This document shows, in pieces, positions 1 to 11,537 of a stretch of 64,000 nucleotides of DNA. The translations under genes and the position numbers were made by a program. The DNA comes from Cololabis saira (taxonomy: Eukaryota > Chordata > Actinopteri > Beloniformes > Belonidae), in contig NC_084599.1 of assembly GCF_033807715.1 (NCBI RefSeq), forward strand, positions 8,326,125-8,390,124, given 5' to 3'. The stretch's first letter is position 1. Every line of letters begins with the position of its first letter. The notes beneath the pieces were generated by a model. The model did not search any database. It saw only the letters and a list, made by a program, of their open reading frames with translations, and had not been told where the DNA came from.

Positions 1-1230
1 AGGGAGGAAAAAAACCCAATCAATTGACATACTTAATATAAAATAAACAAAAACAAAATAAGGCAGTTAAATAACAACAACAAGAGGCCATCATACATAT
101 TTTAGCAGACTCTGGAGAAGTCAGGACCATGACAAGCTGCAGGAAATACTTAATACAGCACATCTAAGAAAATAAGTCCCCAAACATCCTGATACAATTC
201 ATGGCGTCAACCTTACATTCTGGTATTCGTGGTGAATACCTGAAGAAAAAAAAAAAAAAACATATTGGGAAGCTACTTCAATTAAGGGGATTGATATTGC
301 CGAGATCCTGCTAGCACATTTTGAAAATGTGTCCAAACCAGACAGCTGAAACCATGTATAAACCCATAAGATAAAGGGCATCCCAAGAAGAGGACGACTG
401 ATCAGTTAAGTGTAGGCGTCACTCTCCCTACCAAGCATCTGGCCTCTATAACTTAACACCATCCAATCACACAGAAAGTCAAATCCAGTCATTTATTAAG
501 ATGCTGTGGATGAATACGGTGAATGGATGATTGTTTTCCTGTGCAAGAGCCACCATTATTACAGCCTGAATGTTCATAAAAGCTGCATAACACCCACAAC
601 CCAACTCAATGGATTCATTTAATCAGCTCCCTCTCCCTATGAGTATGGGTTTCCAGTGAGCTCTGCAGATTGCATTAATACACCTAAATGAATCTGGTGT
701 GTTTCCATGGCCAGCCTTTATTACTACCCCCTGTTAGTGTGGATGGAGCTGTAGGGCCACGACAAACATGTGGACTAACCCACTTTCAGCCTTATGAAGA
801 GGCACCTGAGCCTTTGTGCCCTGGCTGCTACATCTAAATTAATCCCAGGTAAACCTGTGAAAGGCAGAGAGGTTAGTCCTTGTCTCTCCGGCCGAGGGTC
901 CACTAGTTAGCCAGTCTAGTTCGGTGTTAAACCAGTCCAGCTCGAGTTAAGAGGGCTGCTAACTAGTTTAACCAGGGGGAAAAAAGTCAACTTACATCAG
1001 CGAGTCCCCGGCAGCCTTGACGGCCTTTTAGTCTTTCTGATAGCTTAAATCCCAGCTTAGGGGACCTAAGCAGCTAGTTAGTAACACGGTATCAAGTTAA
1101 CCAGCTGACAGCTGCCAACAACACAACACCCAGCTAGCTGAGCGGAGCTAACCTTGCTCAATCTCTCACTAAAACACTCCCAGACAGACCATAATACACA
1201 TAACAGGAGTGGGGGGGTGCATAAGTGTGG
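1..1230. other. Left-edge sequence, no gene recognised
   Basis: No convincing coding exon, RNA gene or named repeat was found. Position suggests it belongs to intron 1 of the minus-strand gene whose promoter lies at about 1676-1800; this is inferred from location only. Base composition rises toward the CpG-rich block that starts near 1230. Confidence 0.3.
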
Positions 1231-1340
1231 ATCTGCCGTCCTGCGGGGTCGGGGAGGAGGAGGGGGGGGGGCACGGATCCCGCACGTCAGCGGACTCGCT
1301 GCAAAACTTCTGCTGCAGGACTGACACGTAGCCATGTTAA

Positions 1341-1469
1341 GGCTGATTTATGGTTCTGCGTTACAGCGACGGCGTAAGGTACGCGGAGACGCGCGAGGTA
1401 CGGTTTCCGTACGGCGCGCGGTGCCGCGTACCTTACGCCGTGGCTCTGACGCGGGAGCATAAATCAGGC
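1341..1469. mobile_element. Short CpG-rich foldback MITE (family F2), copy a
   Basis: Terminal inverted repeats begin GGCTGATTTATGGTTCTGCG and end in a near reverse complement (GAGCATAAATCAGG). The centre repeats the ACGCCGTAAGGTACGCG motif in both orientations, so the copy folds into a hairpin. Four further copies lie at 13901-14016, 55633-55753, 62752-62826 and 63127-63212. A non-autonomous DNA transposon is inferred; no transposase is present. Confidence 0.75.
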
Positions 1470-1675
1470 TCCGGCGCGGCTAGCTTAGCCGCGGCTGCGG
1501 AGTCCACGTAGGCAGCCAGCTGGAGGCGCCAGCACGCGCCTGGGCGCGTAACACCAAGGTCTGACCGCCCCGAACTCCGGCCCCGCCAACACCGACCCCG
1601 GTCCGGCCCGGGCCCGGCCCGGGTAGCGGGTCCCCCCCCCCGGGGGACGGAGTCCGGCTCCGGTCCCGGTCCTAC

Positions 1676-1735
1676 CTGTTTGATGGTGTCGTCTGCCCTG
1701 AAGGTGCAGAAGCTGCGAGGAGGTTCCGCTGGAGA
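1676..1735 (-). other. Untranslated first exon of an unidentified left-hand gene
   Basis: Read on the minus strand, a short exon starts about 30 nt below the TATA-like box and ends CATCAAACAG followed by GTAGGACC, a good splice donor (last exonic base 1676). It contains no ATG, so it is probably 5' untranslated. The remainder of the gene lies off the window to the left. Human 2q37 neighbours such as HDLBP or SEPTIN2 are possible identities by synteny, but nothing here proves either. Confidence 0.5.
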
Positions 1736-1754
1736 GGAGGGGGGGCGACGCCTC

Positions 1755-1805
1755 GCGCTCTTATACCCGCCACCACAGCCAATCACAGCCCGCCACGTCA
1801 CCGCC
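1755..1805 (-). promoter_or_regulatory. Minus-strand core promoter: TATA-like, inverted CCAAT, CRE-like site
   Basis: On the minus strand, GGGTATAAGAG (plus 1758-1768) is a TATA-like box. About 15 nt further upstream is ATTGG (plus 1779-1783, inverted CCAAT), then TGACGTGG (plus 1793-1800), a CRE-like or E-box-like motif. Order and spacing fit an ordinary vertebrate promoter driving the exon at 1676-1735. Confidence 0.55.
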
Positions 1806-1974
1806 GGGGGAGTCCGGTTACAACCAACTTCAGTTCTAGCGGTGATGTGACGGGGCCCGCTGGACAAAGTTCGATAAGGGGGGTCACGGATAGTAGTGTT
1901 TATGTTCGGTTAACAAAGGGATTCATCGTGAAGTCTTCCCGACAAGTTCAACTGAGAGAATGTTAGAATCCCAT

Positions 1975-2027
1975 GTATATACCAGCATATTTTGGAAAAG
2001 CTTGAGAGCTATATACTATGTAAAACA
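1975..2027 (+). mobile_element. L1-type LINE 3' region, left part interrupted by a transposon
   Basis: The stretch ending GAGAGCTATATACTATGTAAA is the reverse complement of part of the L1 copy at 12067-12620. In that copy it runs directly into the sequence found here only after 4075. The element was therefore split by the insertion at 2028-4074. Confidence 0.6.
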
Positions 2028-4074
2028 TAGGGGAGAGTATTAGGGCCAGGCAGGAGAAAAAATATTTTCAGAGGGGAAGATTTTTTTTTTATTGTGCACT
2101 TCGAAAAAAAAGTCGAAATGTCGAGAAAAAAGACGAAATGTCGAGATTAATGTTGAAATACAATTTCGAGAAAAAAGTCGAAATTTCCTGAATAAAGTCG
2201 AAATTTCGCCTCTTTTCTCAACATTTGAACTTCACAAAATTTTTACTTTTTTCTCAACATTTCGAATTTTTCTCGAAATTGTACTTCAACATTAATCTCG
2301 ACATTTCGACGTTTCTCGGCATTTCGACTTTATTTACAAAAGTTTGACTTTTTTCTCGACATTTCAACTTTTTTCTCGAAATTGTACTTCAACATTAATC
2401 TCGACATTTCGACTTTTTTCTCGACATTTCAACTTTTTTGTCAACATTCCAACTTTATTCTCAAAATTTTGACTTTTTTCTCGACATTTCGACATGCGAG
2501 AGGAGGCGGAGAATAATGTTGAAATACAATTTCAAGAATAAAGTCAAAATTTTGTTAAGTCGAAATTTCGCCCTTTTTTCTCAACATTTCGACTTTTTTC
2601 TCGAAATTGTATTTCAACATTAATCTCGGCATTTCGACTTTTTTCTCGACATTTCGACTTTATTCACAAAATGTTGACTTTTTTCTCAACATTTCGACTT
2701 TTTTCTCGAAATTGTACTTATAATAATAATAATACATTTTATTTATATAGCGCTTTTCAAGGCACTCAAAGACGCTTTACATTAATAACAAAACACATAG
2801 TAGAATTACAAGACACAGGACAGTACATAAGGACACAACATGAAACAGGACATTAATCACACATTAAAAGCAGTTCTGTAAAGGTGAGTTTTGAGGTGGG
2901 ATTTGAATGCTGGGAGGTCTGAACAGCCACGGAGGTGTGGGGAGGGAGTTCCAGAGGGTGGGAGCAGCGATGGAGAAGGCCCTGTCGCCCCAGGTCCGGT
3001 GCTTGGTTCTGACTGGAAGGGACAGGAGGTTGGCGTCAGAGGAGTCGAGGCTGCGGGAGGGAGTGTGGCGGTGGAGCAGGTCGGTGAGGTAGCAGGGGGC
3101 CTGATTGTGGAGGGCTTTGTGGGTGAGGAGAAGGATTTTGAAATTGATCCGTTGAGGGATGGGGAGCCAGTGGAGCTTCTGGAGGACTGGGGTGATGTGG
3201 TCACGGGAGCGGGTGTGGGTGAGCAGGCGGGCGGCAGAGTTTTGAATATATTGGAGTTTATTGAGGACCTTGGAAGATGAACCGTAGAGGATGCTATTGC
3301 AGTAGTCGAGTCTTGAGGTGATGAAGGCGTGGATCAAGGTTTCAGCGGCAGAGAAGGAGAGTGATGGACGGAGACGGGCAATATTTTTGAGGTGGAAGAA
3401 AGCAGTCCTTGTGATGTGGTTGAAATGGTGTTGGAAGGAGAGGTTATTGTCCAGGATAACTCGGAGGTTGCGGATGTGAGTGGAGGGAGACAGAATGGAG
3501 TTGTCAATGGTGAGGGTGAATTTGTGAGCGGTTTTGGTGAGGGATTTGGGGCCGATGATGAGCATGTCCGATTTGTTGTAGTTGAGTTGGAGGAAGTTCG
3601 AGTGCATCCATGACTTGATTTCGGCGAGGCAGTTGGTCAGGGTAGAGTGGGTTGCAGAGGTGAGGGATTTGGTGGAGATGTACAGTTGAACGTCGTCAGC
3701 GTAGCAGTGGAAGTGGAGGCGGTGGCGGCGGATGATATTGCCGAGGGGGAGCATGTAGAGGATGAAGAGAAATGGACCAAGCACATTCAAAATTAATCTC
3801 GATATTTCGACTTTTTTCCGGACATTTCAAGTTTTTTCTCAACATTCCAACTTTATTCGCAAATTTTTTTTTTTTTTCTCAACATTTCGACTTTTTTCTC
3901 GAAATTGTATTTCAACATTAATCTCGGCATTTCAACATTTCAACTTTATTCACAAAATGTTGACTTTTTTCTCGACATTTCGATTTTTTTCTCCAAGCTG
4001 CATAATGAAAAAAAAATCCTCCTCCTCTAAAATATTATTTTTATTTTTCTCCTGCCTGGCCCTAATTCTCTTCC
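2028..4074. mobile_element. Foldback DNA transposon with TCGA-rich subterminal arrays
   Basis: The ends carry an inverted repeat, TTAGGGCCAGGCAGGAGAAA on the left (from about 2040) and its complement on the right (to about 4065). Inside, irregular tandem units rich in TTTCGACTTTTTTCTCGAC run first in one orientation and then in the other. Flanks GTAAAACA (2020-2027) and GTAAAAAC (4075-4082) resemble an imperfect 8-bp target-site duplication, as in hAT elements. An L2 LINE is nested within. No transposase is visible, so it is probably non-autonomous. Confidence 0.6.
2725..3790 (-). mobile_element. 5'-truncated L2/CR1-type LINE, reverse transcriptase fragment
   Basis: The minus strand has about 300 uninterrupted codons. 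The translation shows the opening [13 protein letters not shown], the catalytic [13 protein letters not shown] motif (YADD box), a [12 protein letters not shown] block and the C-terminal APTLWNSLP block typical of L2/CR1-type non-LTR reverse transcriptases. The 3' end (plus 2728-2790) has the AATAATAAT tail and the ATTTATATAGCGCTTTTCAA signature of fish L2 tails. No endonuclease domain is present, so the copy is 5' truncated. It is inserted in the foldback array and is less decayed than other LINEs here, suggesting recent insertion. Confidence 0.8.
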
Positions 4075-4540
4075 GTAAAAACGACACATAAGATGAAGGG
4101 AACAACATTATCACTTATTTTGATTTCAAAGAAAAGAAGTTATGCACTATTGTCAATCTTGATATTGTATTAGGAAAATTTCCCATCCATAAATGTAAAT
4201 TCCCAAACTCTTCTCCATTATTTAAATTGTTTTTGATTGAAGTTGATTATTATCTCAAGTCTCTTAAATTAATTGCAAATAAGAAATATATATCAACGAT
4301 GGATATCCATTCTGAGATTTTCAATCAATAAGCTGTCACAAATTTAAATGTATTTATTTATTTATTTATTTTCCCTTTTTATTTGTTTCATTTTATTTAT
4401 TTATTTATTTATTGTTGTTGATGATGCATGAGTGTGCTCTGTGCTGCTGATGTTGCACAGGCTGTGAACTGAAATGTCTGCATGTTGTACATTGTTTGTA
4501 TATTGCAAACTTTCAATAAAACTTAAAAAAAAAAAAAAAA
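4075..4540 (+). mobile_element. L1-type LINE 3' end with poly(A)
   Basis: The plus strand encodes the last roughly 65 residues of an L1-type ORF2, including KCKFPNSSPLFKLF and DYYLKSLK followed by a stop near 4330. An AT-rich 3' untranslated stretch, an AATAAA and a run of A (about 4524-4540) follow. A second copy lies in reverse at 12067-12620. This is the right half of the element interrupted at 2028. Confidence 0.7.
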
Positions 4541-4835
4541 CTTTCTAGCAGTGACTGGCCGCTGTACAAAGTTCTCCAAGCGGGTCACATCGTGTTTATG
4601 TTCATTTAACAAAGTGATTAATCTTGATGAGAGATGAAAAGAAAATCCACTTATATACGAATATTTGACACAATCTGAGTAAATAAAAGCCTGGTACGTG
4701 GATGAACTCCACGTACGTGGTCCATTACAGCGTTATGGAATAAATTTGATCAATATTCATTTTCTGGTCTCTTTCAGATGCAAACACAGGTGCAGGACCC
4801 TGGCTCTCTAAAACCTAAACAGAATTGAATCTAAA

Positions 4836-5170
4836 GAATCAGAATCAGAATCAGAAAGAAGCTTTTTGCCAAGTAGTTTAACACACACAAGGAATTTGTT
4901 GTGGTGATTGGTGCAATACAAAAGAACAAATAATATTAAAAGAAAAAATGTACAACATGTTGGTTTTAAAGTGCCGAAGTAATTAGTCTGTACAAAGGCG
5001 ACCTAGGATGTGCATTAATGTGACGCATAAGGTCAGATGGGGTCTTTACGTTAATGTAACGTAGAGTGAGGTGGGGGGACGGTCGGTGGTAGACGGGGGA
5101 GAGGGGGGTCCGGGGCCTTGTTGACGAGGACAGCTGCAGTCGGGAAGAAGAAGAAGAGCTTGGTTCTGAG
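4836..5170 (-). mobile_element. LINE 3' end remnant (Rex1-like?)
   Basis: A GAATCA tandem repeat (about 4838-4856) is followed by AGCTTTTTGCCAAGTAGTTT and a GGAATTTGTTGTGG block, a tail seen widely in fish non-LTR elements. On the minus strand the adjoining sequence encodes LRTKLFFFF, TAAVLVNKAP and a proline-rich end. The family name is a guess from general resemblance. Confidence 0.45.
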
Positions 5171-5700
5171 GAAGGTCACATTAGATACTGACTTTAGCAC
5201 ATAAAGTCATTTTGGTATTAACATTGGATCATTTTATTTTGTGTACATAGTCCACTTCTGTGGGTGCTCCCCTCTTCAGAGGTCTGGTCAAGTACCAGAG
5301 GTCGGGATTCGGAGTATTTTCACTTATCCTGCTGTGCACTTTTTCTTTGTGACTTTTTATTTATTTTTCATATATATAGAGGAGAAGCGTCCCCACAGTC
5401 CAGGAAAAAAAAAAAAAAAACAACAAAACACCACCTGCTCAGATGCTGCTTCCCCCTTCCTTCCCACACCCTCCCGCTCCCACCATCCCACTCCACCCCC
5501 ACCTCATACCCCCCCCAAATAATGGATCCAAATGCAGAGAGCCAAAAAAAAAAAAAGAAAAAAACATAGGTACTTATACATATCTTACAAAAAAAAACAA
5601 CAGCAGCAACAAAACACACATGACATTCCCATTCACTAAATAAGCCATTCTAAACATAAAACCAAACAGACAAAGATCATGTAAACCATGGTCGAGTTGG
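5170..5700. other. Low-complexity A-rich and C-rich sequence
   Basis: Runs of A near 5405-5420 and 5545-5570 and C-rich tracts near 5450-5520 make this low complexity. Overlapping open frames here are compositional. It may be the 3' region of the minus-strand L1 fragment at 5700-6370. Confidence 0.35.
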
Positions 5701-6370
5701 ACCACAAACATTCATAACCTATCAGAAATTTTCTCTAATAGATTTGACCAGCAATTGATATTTGGTGATTTGGCATGATGTAGGCGAGCTGTAGAAAGCT
5801 CAAGCTGTGCAATATCCCGGTAAGCAAAAAGCCATTCCCTTACCGACAGTGCATGTGGTGGTTTCCAGCAACAGGCTATCATTCTTTTAGCGGCTGTACC
5901 AGCCAACAATAGACGCTTGTTGTTTATGGTTAGAGATGAGGTGTCATTAAGTAAAAGCAAAGCTTTTGAGTGAGGAATGGACTTTCCAGTTATGTTAGAC
6001 ATGATACACGAGACATTATTCCAAAAACTATTTACCTCCGGACACTGCCAAACTATATGATAGAAAGTAGCAATGGTATTGTGTGGACAAAAATCACAGT
6101 GGATTATCTCTGAGTTTCATTTGTTGTAGTCTCCGAGGAGTTAAGTAAGACCTATGAATAAATTTGTAGTGTATCATTTGATGATCAGGATTTCTGGAAG
6201 ACAAAGATACATTTGACCATATAGTGTGCCAATCTAGATCTGAGGGAGTACTAATATCCGTCTTCCAGAGTCTATTAAGAAGTAGAGGTTTGTATGACGC
6301 CTTGGTTATGAATTTATATAAATCAGAGACAATACCGTTGCTGCTGTGCACTTTTTCGACAAAGATTTGA
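5700..6370 (-). mobile_element. Decayed L1-type LINE ORF2 C-terminal fragment
   Basis: Two minus-strand reading blocks, separated by a frame change near 6000-6100, resemble the end of fish L1 ORF2. The upstream block has DLDWHTIWSNVSLSSRNPDH and IHYKFIHRSYLTPRRL; the downstream block has KALLLLNDTSS, RLLLAGTAAKRMI and WKPPHALSVREWL. The frame break and short length mark it as a dead copy. Confidence 0.65.
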
Positions 6371-6374
6371 GATG

Positions 6375-6965
6375 GTGCTCCTGGGGTTTCCTGGTGTCCC
6401 TCTCTCAGCTTGGAGTTCAAAGCTCTGAGTGACACAACTACCACTGGCACTACTGTAACTTTCACCCCCCATATATTTTCCACCTATTCCTTCGACCCTT
6501 GGTATGTCTTCAATGTCTTGTCTTCATTCTCCTTGATGATGTCGACACTTGGGATCGCTACATCTATGACTGCTGCTTTCTTTTTTTGTCCACCACCATA
6601 TTGTCCAGTTGTCCTATCACTAGTTAATTAGTTTTGATCTCTAAGTCCCACAGGATCCTTGCTCTTTCATGCTCCACCACTCTTAGAGGCATCTCCCACC
6701 TTGAGTTCAGGAATTCCAACCCATAATCAGTGCAGATGTTCATTCCTGCTACCTGGTTGTGGTGTTCCATATATGCCTCACCTGTCAGCCTCTTTCATCC
6801 TGCTATCATGTGCCGGATTGTCCCTGGGGCATCTTTGCACAGTCTGCAGCTGGGGTCCTGTCTGCTGTAGTCAACCTCTTTGGCTCTTGCGCTGCTATGA
6901 TTAATGCCTCTGTGCTGTCCTCCAGACCGGCCCTGTCCAGCCGCTGCTAGGACTTTTCAAGAATA
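6375..6965 (-). mobile_element. Second decayed LINE fragment, different family
   Basis: On the minus strand a block reads WGVKVTVVPVVVVSLRALNS and QETPGAPSQIFV. It resembles the VIPVVVGALG motif near the C-terminus of some vertebrate non-LTR polyproteins. Further minus-strand pieces up to about 6960 (GLEFLNSRWEMPLRV, DPSCRLC-like) are interrupted by stops. Class assignment beyond non-LTR retroelement is uncertain. Confidence 0.45.
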
Positions 6966-7149
6966 CAAACGGTTGGTTTGTATTATTATTATATTGTATT
7001 GTTTTGATATTCTGGTTTGTTATAAGTTGGTTGTAAGAGGGAAGAGAAAGAGAATTGATGGAGTAATTTAGACAAAGTGATGGAAGGCGTTACCAGTCGC
7101 CACTCTCTCATTTTAGTGGTTATGCTGGCAAAAGGAACAGAGGAGATGG

Positions 7150-8050
7150 AGAAATGGTGGGTAAGAATGGCATTAAGGTTGTGGTGAATCCATGTTTCAA
7201 GAAGAGGGAGGGGCACAGTGTGACATACAAGAGTGGTGTTAGGAGCAGGCAGGTGGACTATATCCTTTACTGAAGATACAATCTGAAAGAGACTGGAAGC
7301 CAGCTGGAAGCCAAGTGGAAGCCAGGTTAAGGAAAGTGATCTGGGTTTGTGAGCAGCAGGGTGGTATTATAAGAAATAGTACTACAGATGTATTGTATGA
7401 ACTTCAGAAGGAGATGCACTTGAGTCTGTGTAGAGTCAGAGACAGCATGTGACCGAGAGCCAAAGAAGGAATTGTGATATGACATGAGGACGTCTGGAGT
7501 AGCAGAAAAGTGTGTTAGTAAGACATGTATAAAGGCAGCATGATAGCACTGAGGTGTGTAGTAGGAGCAACATAGGGCTTTCAGGTGGAAGTTGGAGTTC
7601 ATCAAGAATCAGCCTTGAGCCCTGTCTTGTTTGCCATGGAGATGGATAGTCTGACAGATGAGGTCAGACAGGAGTCTCCATGGACTGTGATGTTGCTTTA
7701 GGGGTGACAAGGATGGAGAGGATTAAAAGGAAACACATACAGGGTTAGACCACTATAAGATGAAGCCAGAGAGGCTAGACTGAGAGGATTTGGGCACATA
7801 AAGAGGAGGGATGGTGAATACATTGGAAAGAAGGATGCTGGAGATGGAGCTGTCAGAGAGGAGAAATAAGGTAAGACCAAAAAAGAAGATTTGTGGGTAT
7901 AGTAAAAAAAAACATGTATTTTGGTTAGTGACAGAGGATTGGAAGATGCAGAAAACAGTTGAAAAGCCAAAAGAAGTGCATGAGGTCGGAGGTTTATATG
8001 ATGAGGTACAATGCTCGGGAGAAATCTCATTAGGTTTTCTTTCGTTTAAC
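7150..8050 (+). mobile_element. Decayed RTE-type LINE fragment
   Basis: On the plus strand around 7600-7690 the translation contains LTDEVRQESPWTVM, and around 7760-7900 GFGHIKRRDGEYIG then RRMLEMELSERRNK after a frame shift. These match the order of motifs in the C-terminal reverse transcriptase half of fish RTE-like LINEs. Stops and frame changes show it is inactive. The outer limits are approximate. Confidence 0.55.
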
Positions 8051-9060
8051 TTCAAATATGAAGTCAAACCCTAAAAACTGGTATTTCGGTAAAAATTCAG
8101 TAACCTGGATTGTTAATCCCTAATAACAATATTATGACTTAACTAAAAGTACAGTTAATTTAAATAAGTTTATATACATATGGAGCAACTCTATTTATTA
8201 GTTGGATGTGAACAATGGTCTATAAGCTATCAGGGGGACTCAGAAGCAGCAGTAGTTACAACGAGGGGGCAGCTACCCTCCAATCCCCACTATAGTTTCA
8301 AGGTAAACCATGTAATCCTGATGGAATCTTCATAATTCCATCAGTATTTTGTATCAGGCAATATTAGAGTTTTGCATTTTGATGGTCCACTCTTCCCCGT
8401 GACTAGGCAGGTTTCTTCATCGTCTCTGTTCCACTTCTGAAATTAGCTTGACAGTGCCTCCACCGTGCTTCCAATTCATTCTGCTAATAAAACACATATA
8501 GTGTGGTATAATTTATCACCACCAGCATCTTGTTTTCTTGCTAGATGGTCAGTTTTTCCTGCTGGAGGAAGGGTTGCTCTGCACTGGTCAGCCCAGCAGT
8601 AGGAAGCTGAGAGGAGACTGCAGAGCTGGAGGTTGCTATCCTAAAGAGGTTTGATATACCGACACCTAAACTCCTCAGAAAGTCTTAAAAAAAGATTAAT
8701 AAAAGTGGTGAATGAGTATCTGCCCTACAGTGTTCACGTGTTTCCACAGCAACAATGTCAATAGGATTCATTAATCGATATCTTTTTAGAAAGGAAAAAT
8801 AGCAAAATTGTATTAACCCAAAAATATTAGGACGTTTTGTAAATGAAAACGAAATGCAATAAATAATTCATCATTATCAAACTATAAAAGTTTTCAAAAC
8901 ACAGCAATTCAATGCTGAGTTCATTTATACATTATCCATGTTGGAATCACAGAAATATTCAAGCTAAGTGCGACGCGTTCAAACTTATTAACAAATGAAG
9001 AAAAGAAGTTAACATGCCAGGAGCAGCCCAGTGTAAGAGAAGTAAGTAGGCCATCACTAG
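8050..9060. other. Spacer, nothing recognised
   Basis: No exon, repeat family or structural signal was recognised between the RTE-like fragment and the GAAA repeat. Confidence 0.4.
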
Positions 9061-9063
9061 ACT

Positions 9064-9190
<127 letters not shown>

Positions 9191-9639
9191 GCGTGGTTGA
9201 GCTAACACAGTAATGGTGCTGCACTGTTTTTCAACACAGTCTTGATACAAAAACAGGGTTGAAAGCAAACATGAGCTGAAACGTTATTCTCTTCACCACA
9301 GTCGAAATGGGATGCATGCAAAGCAACATCTGGATAAAACACGTCCAGTGCAGGGATTAAGTTGTGAAACTGAGAGTGAAAAAGTCTGGTTTCCACCTCA
9401 AGACAGCGATCCAAAAGAAGCCTAAATAAATGCATCAAACAAACTCAAGGTGACGTGCAGCAAACAGCCTCCACGATCCACAAAAAAGGACTCAACATTT
9501 TGCTGCTCTGCAGCAGAGAATTACTCCCTTTCCCAAAATCAAGGAAGACTTGTGTCACAGAACAGGAAGCAGATTTCACAGTGAGCTGGGAAATCTGCTA
9601 TTGAAAGGTGGTGCAAGCATCTCAGGTGGCCTTGCTTAA

Positions 9640-10457
9640 AGGGGACCTATTATGAAAAACAGGTTTTTTCTTGCTTTAACATATAAAGTGGTGTCCCCTC
9701 AGCCTGCCAACTCAGAGAAGGAGGAAAGCAACCAAATTCTGCAGTATCTGTACAGCCGCCCGGATGAGCCGTCCAGTGTGATGTGGATCTACGAGCCAAT
9801 AAGATTCTGCTCCCTTTCGTTACGTAACCAAAATGCAAACCACGCCCACAACTAAACACCGTGTCCTAACTGCATGAGAGCGTCCGACTATCGTAGCACT
9901 GCGTGACATCGGACACTCTCTGTCCATCTCCCTCCAGCAGCTGCCACTTTATCATTTCAACTACGGTAAGTGGATCAGCCGTTCCTCATCATGACCGTTT
10001 CCTACAGCGCTTTCAACCGGCTTTCAACATGAGCGACAGGAAGAAAATAGAAGCAGGTCGTCCGACAAATGTTCAGCTCAAAACGGCGCTGCGTCGCTGT
10101 GTCGCTGCGTCGCTGTGGCCAGTTAGGACAGTCCAATAGAAAATAAAGCAATGGAATTGATTTTGCAGTTAGGACACGGTTTAATAGTGTACGCAGCCGG
10201 CTGCTCTTCTGCCCAGAGCGAGGCTTTGTGCCCTCCCCTGCTACACGTCATTCAGGCAGCCAATCAGCACAGAGCCTCATTATCATAGCCCCGCCCACTC
10301 AGAATCCCACATAGATAATGAGGTTACAGACTGGGATGATAAAGACATTCCTCAGAGGCTGAATTTCTCATTTATTTAGAAAAAACAATCAAAAGCTTGT
10401 TTTTAAGACATTCAAGGCCTGTTTAAAATAGATATTACATGCCATAATAGGTCCCCT
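9640..10457. mobile_element. piggyBac-like non-autonomous element, TTAA-flanked
   Basis: TTAA at 9636-9639 and 10458-10461 brackets inverted termini, AAGGGGACCTATTATG on the left and CATAATAGGTCCCC on the right. TTAA duplication is the hallmark of piggyBac-type insertion. No transposase frame is visible. A related copy in reverse orientation lies in farp2 intron 21 (47991-49325); both share the GCTTTAACATATAAAGT and GCCTGCCAACTC segments near one end. Confidence 0.8.
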
Positions 10458-10461
10458 TTAA

Positions 10462-11205
10462 TTAACATCAGTAATGTCCTTTCCTCCATGTTTCTATTGA
10501 TAGAAATAGTTATGTGTATTTCACATGATTGTCTACTTTATAGTAGTTGCAGACGACGAGGGGGTTTTCTCATTATACTGGTTTGTAGCAGACACTGCTG
10601 GAGCTGGTCGTGTTGTTTGTTGTGTGAGTTCCAGGAAAACACCACGTTCTTTGCATATTTCTGTACATTTTACTGTGCTGCAGTTCCTACGGGGCTGCAG
10701 GTGTCCAGTCTCAGTTCTGTGAAACACAGCAGACAAGTTCATGACCCCACTCAACTGGTTCTGTTGTTGTTTTTGTTTTAATAACTATCAATTATAAGTT
10801 AGTGCTATATGCAGCAAACTATCTTTATTTAATTTACTAATATTATCCCTTGGGTTGTTGTTGCTTGCGTCATTGGTGATATTATCACCCCATGATAAGA
10901 TACTGCTTGAGGGAGAAAACATGGATGAAAGATGGTGTACATGGGGGAGATACATTTTAACAACTGTTATTGTTATTATTTAATTATCATTATCGTTTTC
11001 CTTTTTTGGGGGGAGTTGAAAGTTGCCTATTGTTTATATACCAGTATAGAAGTGTCGTGAGAATGTAAGTGCTTTTGTATGGATGTCCTGTTATTTAAAT
11101 TCTATTTTATTTTTATTTATTTTTTCCTTCTCTCTTCTTTCCATTTTCTTTCTTTCTTTATTTTTAATCTTTTTTATGCATGGAGGATGAGAATAGATAT
11201 GTTTA
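10462..11205. other. Spacer, nothing recognised
   Basis: AT-rich single-copy-looking sequence without a recognised exon or repeat. Confidence 0.35.
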
Positions 11206-11537
11206 CAAAATGAAGAGCAACATGTATAAGCTGTCCGTCTGACCGAAAAAACAGCAGACAGTGTTGAGGTTTACATCTTGGAAGCAAAGTGTAGAAAAAC
11301 CTAAATTAGACAGAGAATTAAACTTAAATTAAACTAAATAACACTCTGTTTGTCTGATCATGATTGTTCTGAATGATGGTAGAAACGCTACAATATCAGA
11401 CTACAGGACCATCCGTCTGATTAATTTCATTAAATGTGAGCACTGGTAGGACGTCCCATTGAGCACAAATCATAAGGCAGCATGAAAAATAGCTAAGTCA
11501 GTGAACTCAGGTTCCTCCATTGATTATTCTATTAAGG
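11206..11537. repeat. Duplicated segment D1, copy A
   Basis: About 330 bp nearly identical in sequence and direct orientation to 14154-14492. Shared landmarks include AGAGCAACATGTATAAG, TACATCTTGGAAGCAAAG, TGTTTGTCTGATCATGATTG and GGTAGGACGTCCCATT. This copy lies upstream of farp2 exon 1 and the other lies in intron 1. Whether it is a transposon or a local duplication cannot be told from two copies. Confidence 0.8.

Larger units (their letters stand above)
1230..1870. promoter_or_regulatory. CpG island of the divergent left gene
   Basis: A GC-rich block with many CpG dinucleotides stands out from the AT-rich flanks. It contains the minus-strand promoter and first exon described separately, and a palindromic MITE copy at about 1341-1469. 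Open frames across the block are a by-product of few AT-rich stop codons and are not taken as genes. Confidence 0.6.

Noticed and set aside
1433..1867. 144-codon minus-strand frame over the CpG island
   Set aside because: It spans promoter motifs and a splice donor, is Pro/Arg/Gly-rich from GC content, and starts upstream of the TATA-like box.
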